Shown: piece by piece, positions 1-4,274 of the stretch
How the letters are laid out: each line of letters opens with the position of its first letter
Numbering within the stretch: the stretch's first letter is position 1
Assembly: GCF_000701425.1 (NCBI RefSeq)
Contig: NZ_JNIW01000100.1
Coordinates: 1 to 6,797 of the forward strand
DNA length: 6,797 bases
Reading direction: 5' to 3'
From: Deinococcus frigens DSM 12807
GTDB taxonomy: Bacteria > Deinococcota > Deinococci > Deinococcales > Deinococcaceae
The notes under the pieces: model-generated
What the model saw: only the letters and a program-made list of their open reading frames with translations
Databases searched by the model: none
What the model was told of the DNA's origin: nothing
Position numbers and translations under genes: made by a program

Positions 1-2
1 GT

Positions 3-31
3 AGGGGTGGCCTGAAGTTCAGATCACCCCT
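3..31. repeat. Inverted repeat at window edge
   Basis: AGGGGTG at 3-9 is matched by its exact reverse complement CACCCCT at 25-31. Inside, after a 2x2 mismatch, CTGA (12-15) can pair with TCAG (19-22) around a 3-nt loop. It lacks a following T-tract, so it is not a clear terminator on the plus strand. It could be part of an upstream 3' UTR or a protein-binding palindrome; the window edge prevents a better call. Confidence 0.4.
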
Positions 32-106
32 GCCCTCAGTCTGCCACGGGTCAAGTTAAGGTAACACACCCGTTCTGATTAGCATTCACCAAAACTGATC
101 AAACCT

Positions 107-147
107 CAGGCGTTTGGAAATAGGAGTTTCCAGACGCCTGGTTTCTT
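107..147 (+). terminator. Probable rho-independent terminator
   Basis: CAGGCGTTTGGAAA (107-120) and TTTCCAGACGCCTG (127-140) form a 14-bp stem that is continuous in RNA, with a single G-U wobble, closed by a 6-nt loop TAGGAG. It is followed by GTTTCTT, a short U-rich run on the plus strand. The stem is long and stable but the U-tract is imperfect. It most likely ends a plus-strand transcript that enters from the left, which would insulate the signalling operon. A bidirectional role cannot be excluded, since the minus-strand 3' side also has some T residues. Confidence 0.65.
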
Positions 148-197
148 AGGTGAGGGGCACGTGGCTCTGGGGCGCGTGCGGCGAGTTGTGTCTGGCG

Positions 198-225
198 GTG
201 GCAGGATAGACTCACGGTCTACAAT
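198..225 (+). promoter_or_regulatory. Candidate sigma-70-type promoter
   Basis: GTGGCA (198-203) matches the -35 consensus at 4 of 6 bases, and TACAAT (220-225) matches the -10 consensus at 5 of 6, with a 16-nt spacer. It is the best such pair I found by eye between the upstream terminator and the VWA gene. Transcription would start near 232 and leave a leader of about 230 nt before the VWA start codon. The assignment is by consensus only. Confidence 0.35.
207..221. promoter_or_regulatory. Small palindrome in promoter spacer, possible operator
   Basis: TAGAC (207-211) and GTCTA (217-221) are perfect inverted repeats separated by 5 nt. They lie between the candidate -35 and -10 boxes and overlap the first two bases of the -10. 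That position suits a repressor or spacer-binding regulator. Five-base arms occur often by chance, so this is only a pointer. It does not resemble the longer radiation/desiccation response motif of Deinococcus. Confidence 0.25.
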
Positions 226-389
226 CAGCATGTTCTACCGCTATGCGACCACAGTCTTGATCCATCGAGCGATCAGGAGAATCTGAACTGGGGCGCCGGC
301 TGGGCTTGCCTGCAACTCTGCCATGTGAGTGCCAGTGCTTTTGCCAGGGGTCAAGCGGAGTCCACGCCAAAGAGAACTCCCAACGAACA

Positions 390-470
390 ATGACGTACTC
401 AACATTTGAACTTGCTTATCATGCACTGCCACAACGGGCGAACTCACAACAGGAGGCAATTCATGCTTGA
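390..470 (+). CDS. Possible 26-aa leader peptide overlapping the VWA start
   Basis: An ATG at 390 opens a 26-codon frame ending at TGA 468-470, so it overlaps the VWA start codon (463) by 8 nt in another frame. The peptide starts MTYSTFELAYHALP and ends QQEAIHA. It has no recognisable domain, no signal peptide and no membrane segment. Its upstream ribosome binding site is poor (an AGAGA run about 14 nt ahead). The AGGAGG that serves the VWA gene lies inside this ORF, so if it is translated it could couple to or modulate VWA translation. The overlap may also be coincidence; the frame is open upstream without a clear start. Confidence 0.22.
   Translation: MTYSTFELAYHALPQRANSQQEAIHA
451..456 (+). 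promoter_or_regulatory. Strong ribosome binding site that fixes the VWA start
   Basis: AGGAGG, a perfect anti-SD complement, lies 6 nt before ATG 463. It decides the start: the same frame is open further upstream, with a TTG at 406 and an ATG at 421, but neither has a comparable site. Confidence 0.85.
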
Positions 471-1851
471 CGCCACAATGCGGCCCCACCGAGAATTTCT
501 GCTGGCCCACACCGCAGGTCAGAAGTTGTTTGTGCTCCTCGGCCTCTTGCCAGATCAGCAGGCCACGCAGGCGAGGCCCAATTTGTCGGTGGTGTTTGTG
601 GTTGATACTTCCGGCTCCATGCGCGAGGTCGTGACCGAACCGACTGAACACACTGGGCAGACGACAGTGACTGACGGTCAGCGGTACGAGGTCGTGCGCG
701 GCGGCAAAAATAAGCTGCAACTGGTCACCGAGGCGCTGCGCGGCATCATCACCTCGGATCTGATTGAGCCGCAAGACCGCCTCGCCCTGGTCAAGTTCGA
801 TGATCTGGCCGAAATCCTCGTTCCCTTCACGGCGGCGGCTGACCGGGCCGTCTTGCTTAACGCCACGGATCAACTGGACTGGTATTCGGGCGGGACCCAG
901 ATGGGCGCAGGCATGCAAGCTGGAGCGAAGGTGCTGGAAACCGAATCAGGCAGCCGCCGGATGGTCCTTCTCACCGATGGGCAGGCCTTTGACGCAGCCC
1001 TGGTGCAGGAGCAAGCGGGCGTCCTCGCTGAAATGCAGGTGTCGGTGACCACCATCGGCGTGGGCGACGAGGTAAACACCGAGCTGCTCACAGAGATCAC
1101 AGACCGCACGCAGGGCCAACCCATTGACGTGGTACCCGACAATCAACACCCCCAACCGCCCGCCGTGCGGGCGTCCGATCTCCCTGCCGCGCTGCTGGGC
1201 GATCTCCAGCAGGCGGCCAACGAAGTCGTGACCAACGTGGCCCTGACTGTGCGCGCCGTCAAAGACGTGGTCTTGGAACGGGTGACCCGTGTGCAGCCCA
1301 CCCAGACCGAAGTGACCAACACCGGTGGGCCGCTGCTCCTCGGTAATGTGGAGGCCGGAACAGGCGCAACCTACATCCTGGAATTCACCCTGCCCGAGCG
1401 TCCCACCGCCCGGATGCGGCTGGCCCAACTGGGACTGACCTACGAAGTCCCTGGGGCAAGTTACCGGGGCGAGTTGCCGCCGCTTGACGTGGTCGTGGAA
1501 TTTACCGGTGACGAAACGATGGCGGCGCGGGTGGACGGGGACGTGATGCAGTGGGTTCAGCAGCGCAACATTGAAGGTCTGGTCGCGCAGGCGAGCCGGG
1601 AAGCGCAGAGCAACCCTGAACAGGCTGCCAAGACCTTGGAGCAGGCCCGGAGCATGACCCAGCGCCTCGGGAACGGCGCAATGACCCAGGTGCTCGACCG
1701 GGCCATCGGTGAGCTGGGCAGCAGCAAGACCATCAGTCTCGGCACCGCCAAGACCATGCGGCTGGGCGCGAAAACGCAGACCCTCAAGGCGGGCAGCAGC
1801 GCAGATGGCGTGCCCACTGACGAAGAAATTCGCAAGCTGACCGGAGCTTAG
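463..1851 (+). CDS. VWA domain protein with KTxxL-repeat tail
   Basis: This 462-aa protein has a von Willebrand factor A domain at about residues 38-225, with no signal peptide or clear membrane segment, so it is probably cytoplasmic. The metal-ion-dependent adhesion site looks complete: DTSGS at 48-52, the Thr of GGTQMGAG at 145 and the Asp of LLTDGQ at 172. VWA domains of this kind bind a divalent metal and mediate protein contacts. A Thr-rich insert at about 54-83 separates the MIDAS loop from the first helix. Residues about 250-350 look like a beta-rich region, 362-417 are mostly helical, and the tail carries three KTxxL motifs (422-441). The gene leads the cluster; the kinase gene follows after 4 nt. 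I infer an adaptor or substrate role in the phospho-relay. It is much longer than TerY-type VWA proteins (roughly 220 aa), so it is not simply TerY. Confidence 0.92.
   Translation: MLDATMRPHREFLLAHTAGQKLFVLLGLLPDQQATQARPNLSVVFVVDTSGSMREVVTEPTEHTGQTTVTDGQRYEVVRGGKNKLQLVTEALRGIITSDLIEPQDRLALVKFDDLAEILVPFTAAADRAVLLNATDQLDWYSGGTQMGAGMQAGAKVLETESGSRRMVLLTDGQAFDAALVQEQAGVLAEMQVSVTTIGVGDEVNTELLTEITDRTQGQPIDVVPDNQHPQPPAVRASDLPAALLGDLQQAANEVVTNVALTVRAVKDVVLERVTRVQPTQTEVTNTGGPLLLGNVEAGTGATYILEFTLPERPTARMRLAQLGLTYEVPGASYRGELPPLDVVVEFTGDETMAARVDGDVMQWVQQRNIEGLVAQASREAQSNPEQAAKTLEQARSMTQRLGNGAMTQVLDRAIGELGSSKTISLGTAKTMRLGAKTQTLKAGSSADGVPTDEEIRKLTGA
1726..1785 (+). repeat. Three KTxxL motifs in the VWA C-terminal tail
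   Basis: Codons 422-441 encode KTISL, KTMRL and KTQTL at residues 422-426, 430-434 and 437-441, spaced 7 to 8 residues apart and mostly followed by Gly or Ala. Each has a basic residue before Thr and a Leu at +3. FHA domains bind phosphothreonine with selectivity that often depends on the +3 residue, so these are plausible phosphorylation and docking sites. The motif is seen directly; the function is inferred. Confidence 0.6.
1843..1846 (+). promoter_or_regulatory. Ribosome binding site for the kinase, inside the VWA gene
   Basis: GGAG sits 9 nt before the GTG start at 1856 and lies within the last codons of the VWA gene. It supports the GTG start, which also places the first zinc-ribbon cysteine at residue 3. 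Translation of the kinase is probably coupled to termination of the VWA gene. Confidence 0.7.
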
Positions 1852-1855
1852 GACG

Positions 1856-3451
1856 GTGAACTGCCCAGTCTGCGGCGCTGCTGTTCAGTCCGGCGAAACG
1901 GTCTGCCGCACTTGCGGCGCGCCGCTGACCTCCTCAGGACTGGTGGCCTTGCCCGTTGGCACGGCGCTGATGGGCGGTCAGTACACCCTAAACCGGGTGC
2001 TGGGACAGGGCGGCTTCGGGATTACCTATGCCGGGCAAGACACCCGGCTGGGCCTCAAAGTCGCCATCAAAGAACTGTTCTTGGACGGGTCTTCGCGGCG
2101 CGGCAAAACAGTGGTTGCGCCGGGCAACATCAGCAGCGCCGAATACCAGACCACCAAAACAGGCTTTCTGGACGAAGCAAAAGTGCTGGCCAGCTTCAAT
2201 GATCCCGGCATCGTGAAGGTGATGAATTATTTTGAGGAAAACAGCACTGCTTACCTGGTGATGGAATTTCTCGAAGGCAGCACCCTGGGCGGTCTGATTG
2301 AAAAACGCGGCCCCATGCCCCCCGACGTGGTGTTCGAGGTGGCCCGTTCAGTGGCCAAAACGTTAGAGCTGATTCATCAGCGTGGACTGCTGCACCGCGA
2401 CATCAAGCCCGACAACATCTTTTTCAATCAGACGGGCCGCATCGTGCTGATCGACTTCGGTTCCGTGCGGGCTTTCGTCGCGGGCAAAACGCTGAGTCAT
2501 ACCCGGCTGGTCACGCCCGGTTACGCGCCGCTGGAGCAGTACGGCAATTCGGGGCGGTTCGGACCATACACCGATATTTACGCGCTGGGAGCCACGTTGT
2601 TGCACGCCCTGACCGGGCAGATGCCGCCGCCCGCCACAGACCTGATGCTGGGCACGCCCTTGCCGCCGATGCCTGAGGCGACCTTGCCGGGACTGCGCCG
2701 GGCCGTGACGCAGGCGATGGCGCTGCGCGTGGAAGACCGTCCGCAGAGCGCACAAGCGCTGCTGGCGGTCCTTGCAACGCCGACGTCAAAGCCAAGGGCC
2801 GCTGCCTCCTCTTCATCCGTTCCCCCTGCGCCTGTGCCCAGACCTTCCACGCCCTGGTCTCCAGTCCCTCAGCCGCCACCTTCCCGGCCCTCCGCACCCA
2901 GGCCGGGACCCGTTCCGGCGCAGCCAGTCATGATTCCACCGAAATCTGCGCCCAGAGCCGCGCCTCCATCGCCCACCCCCCTTCCCTCGGCACCTGCGCC
3001 AACCCCCGTTCCAACGCCTCCTCGAGCCATGCCGAAACCTGTTCCCACGCCGCCTGTTCCTGCTTCCACGCCCACGGCTGCTCCGCCTGCGCCTCCCCCA
3101 AATTTACCTGTTGCCAAACCTCCCGCTCCGGTGACGCGCATCGTCTTTATCGTGTGGAGCAGTGTTCTGGGTGCGGGGGTTGCTGCCTGGTCGCTGGGGG
3201 AGTACATGGCCGCGCCGGTCCAGACCACCCAGTCTGTCCTGGCCGCCGCAGTGGGCGCAGGGGCAGGCGCGCTCGCAGGCGCGCTGCTGTGGTTTGCCCT
3301 GCCGCTGGCTCTCCCCGCAGGGGCGGCAGCAGCAGCGTATTTCTACACCCAGGGGGCTGGCTTTCACTGGCCCACCGTCATCAGCGCCAGCGTGGCGTCG
3401 GCAGTTGTCGCCATCATCTTTCTGATCCTCATTCGCCGTATCTCGCTCTAA
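1856..3451 (+). CDS. Membrane-anchored zinc-ribbon Ser/Thr protein kinase
   Basis: This 531-aa protein is a Hanks-type Ser/Thr kinase that transfers phosphate from ATP to protein Ser/Thr. A zinc ribbon comes first (C3, C6, C17, C20). The kinase domain spans about 43-305, with the Gly loop GQGGFGITY (50-58), VAIK Lys72, probable helix-C Glu107, HRD 180-182 with Lys184 and Asn187, DFG 200-202, and an activation segment with Thr220 ending in APLEQY (224-229). All key catalytic residues are present, so it should be active. A Pro/Ala/Ser/Thr-rich linker (about 312-427) leads to about four hydrophobic helices (428-447, 459-482, 483-498, 505-526) and a basic end, which places the kinase in the cytoplasm at the membrane. 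No extracellular sensor domain is visible, unlike PASTA kinases. It starts with GTG, 4 nt after the VWA gene. Its partner FHA and PP2C genes follow, which suggests an input through the VWA protein or the membrane. Confidence 0.95.
   Translation: MNCPVCGAAVQSGETVCRTCGAPLTSSGLVALPVGTALMGGQYTLNRVLGQGGFGITYAGQDTRLGLKVAIKELFLDGSSRRGKTVVAPGNISSAEYQTTKTGFLDEAKVLASFNDPGIVKVMNYFEENSTAYLVMEFLEGSTLGGLIEKRGPMPPDVVFEVARSVAKTLELIHQRGLLHRDIKPDNIFFNQTGRIVLIDFGSVRAFVAGKTLSHTRLVTPGYAPLEQYGNSGRFGPYTDIYALGATLLHALTGQMPPPATDLMLGTPLPPMPEATLPGLRRAVTQAMALRVEDRPQSAQALLAVLATPTSKPRAAASSSSVPPAPVPRPSTPWSPVPQPPPSRPSAPRPGPVPAQPVMIPPKSAPRAAPPSPTPLPSAPAPTPVPTPPRAMPKPVPTPPVPASTPTAAPPAPPPNLPVAKPPAPVTRIVFIVWSSVLGAGVAAWSLGEYMAAPVQTTQSVLAAAVGAGAGALAGALLWFALPLALPAGAAAAAYFYTQGAGFHWPTVISASVASAVVAIIFLILIRRISL
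2789..3136 (+). other. Proline-rich low-complexity linker of the kinase
   Basis: Codons 312-427 encode almost only Pro, Ala, Ser, Thr, Val and a few basic residues, with many TPxP and PAP steps. It should be an extended, flexible tether of about 115 residues between the kinase domain and the membrane helices. The Thr and Ser residues could be autophosphorylated. The composition also produces long open frames on the minus strand, which I regard as shadows. Confidence 0.75.
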
Positions 3452-3457
3452 TTCCCC

Positions 3458-3462
3458 GGAGG
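3458..3462 (+). promoter_or_regulatory. Ribosome binding site of the FHA gene
   Basis: GGAGG lies 7 nt before ATG 3470, in the 18-nt gap after the kinase stop. It is strong, so this gene can be translated independently of the kinase gene and perhaps at higher level. Confidence 0.8.
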
Positions 3463-3469
3463 AACCACC

Positions 3470-4273
3470 ATGACCATTCTTTGCCCAGTCTGCGGCACCG
3501 CCAACCTCGAAGGCACCACCTACTGTGAAGGGTGCGGCGTGGAGTTGTCCGCCGCCGCTGTACCCACCTCCACCGCGACGCCTGAAACCTTTCCTCAAGG
3601 GACCCTGCCTGAAGAAACGCTTCCTGAAGAAATCCTGTCCCAGGGGGCCTCCACCGCAACTGAAGATGGAGCTGTTTCTGCGGCGGTTGACGCAACGCCG
3701 CAAGTTGGAGCCACCCTGTCCAGCGCAGAATTGGATGCCGAGACGACCCCACCAACGGAGTCTGAAGTTGAAGAAGCCGCGCCTGTAGCAGATTCACCAG
3801 TTGAAACCGCGTCTGAAGTGGCCCCACCTGAAGTCCCCAACCCCGAAGAGTCCTTCCCCATCTCTGGGGCCTCCGCCTCAGTCCCCGACGCGCCTGTGGC
3901 TGAAACGTCCCCGGACGCCCCCGCCCCCGCCGGAGAAGCCAAGCTCGGCATCAAGAAATTTGGTGCGCCCACTGGCGAATTCATTCCGCTGCAAGGTGAA
4001 CGGCTGATCGTGGGGCGCTTCGACGGCTCCAGCGGCCCCGTGGACATCGACTTGAGCGGCTTGGGTGGGCAGGAGCATATCTCGCGCCGCCACGCGGAGC
4101 TGTATCGTGAAGAAGGCCGATGGACCGTGCGTGACCTTGGGTCTACCAACGGCGTGTACATCAAGCACAAAGGCGAAACAGGATTCTCGCCGCGCCTTCA
4201 GGAACCCGCGCCGCTAGTAGACGGCGACGAGTTGGCCTTTGGCAACCTGATGCTGATCTTCCACCAGAGTTGA
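3470..4273 (+). CDS. Zinc-ribbon FHA domain protein
   Basis: This 267-aa protein should bind phosphothreonine peptides. An N-terminal zinc ribbon (C5, C8, C19, C22; CPVC and CEGC) resembles that of the kinase. Residues about 26-155 are a Pro/Thr/Glu-rich, acidic, probably disordered linker with a short tandem repeat TLPEE-TLPEE at 45-54. The FHA domain covers about 158-265 and has the expected binding residues: GR (182-183), SRRH (205-208), STNG (225-228) and a late LVDGDEL turn. The phosphate-contacting Arg183, Ser205 and Asn227 are all present, so it should be functional. There is no signal peptide or membrane segment. It lies between the kinase and phosphatase genes, so I infer a phospho-reader or scaffold that brings kinase, VWA protein and phosphatase together. 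Its Thr-rich linker could itself be phosphorylated and fold back on the FHA domain, as known for GarA/OdhI of actinobacteria. Confidence 0.93.
   Translation: MTILCPVCGTANLEGTTYCEGCGVELSAAAVPTSTATPETFPQGTLPEETLPEEILSQGASTATEDGAVSAAVDATPQVGATLSSAELDAETTPPTESEVEEAAPVADSPVETASEVAPPEVPNPEESFPISGASASVPDAPVAETSPDAPAPAGEAKLGIKKFGAPTGEFIPLQGERLIVGRFDGSSGPVDIDLSGLGGQEHISRRHAELYREEGRWTVRDLGSTNGVYIKHKGETGFSPRLQEPAPLVDGDELAFGNLMLIFHQS
3602..3631 (+). repeat. Tandem TLPEE repeat in the FHA protein linker
   Basis: Codons 45-54 encode TLPEE twice in a row, followed by the similar Ile-Leu. The Thr has a Glu at +3, a possible phospho-acceptor context near acidic residues. It is a short repeat in disordered sequence and may have no specific role. 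Confidence 0.5.
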
Positions 4274-4274
4274 A

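Larger units (their letters stand above)
1..389. other. Upstream non-coding region
   Basis: No convincing protein gene is seen here on either strand. The stretch holds a small hairpin at its left edge, a strong terminator-like hairpin at 107-140 and a candidate promoter near 198-225. One plus-strand frame stays open from 261 into the possible leader ORF at 390, but it has no good start codon and gives a cysteine-rich, unfamiliar peptide, so I do not call it. The left part is probably the 3' flank of a gene outside the window and the right part the 5' leader of the signalling operon. Confidence 0.6.

Noticed and set aside
46..73. ACGGGT...ACCCGT inverted repeat
   Set aside because: Six-base arms 16 nt apart with no T-tract and no link to a promoter; not supportable as a site.
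258..275. TGATC-N8-GATCA inverted repeat in the leader
   Set aside because: The arms are only 5 bp, with no promoter context, so it is likely chance.
417..422. TATCAT, a good -10-like hexamer close to the VWA gene
   Set aside because: No acceptable -35 hexamer is found 16-18 nt upstream, so it is weaker than the pair at 198-225.
406..462. Longer start (TTG 406 or ATG 421) for the VWA protein
   Set aside because: The perfect AGGAGG lies 6 nt before ATG 463, and the added 19 residues do not look like part of the domain.
241..918. Minus-strand open frame of 225 codons
   Set aside because: It lies antisense to the VWA gene, including the MIDAS-coding part, shows no domain and has a His/Gln/Arg-rich shadow-like composition.
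3104..3703. Minus-strand open frame of 199 codons
   Set aside because: It is antisense to the kinase membrane helices and the start of the FHA gene; the Gly/Arg-rich sequence reflects the GC-rich Pro/Ala codons on the other strand.
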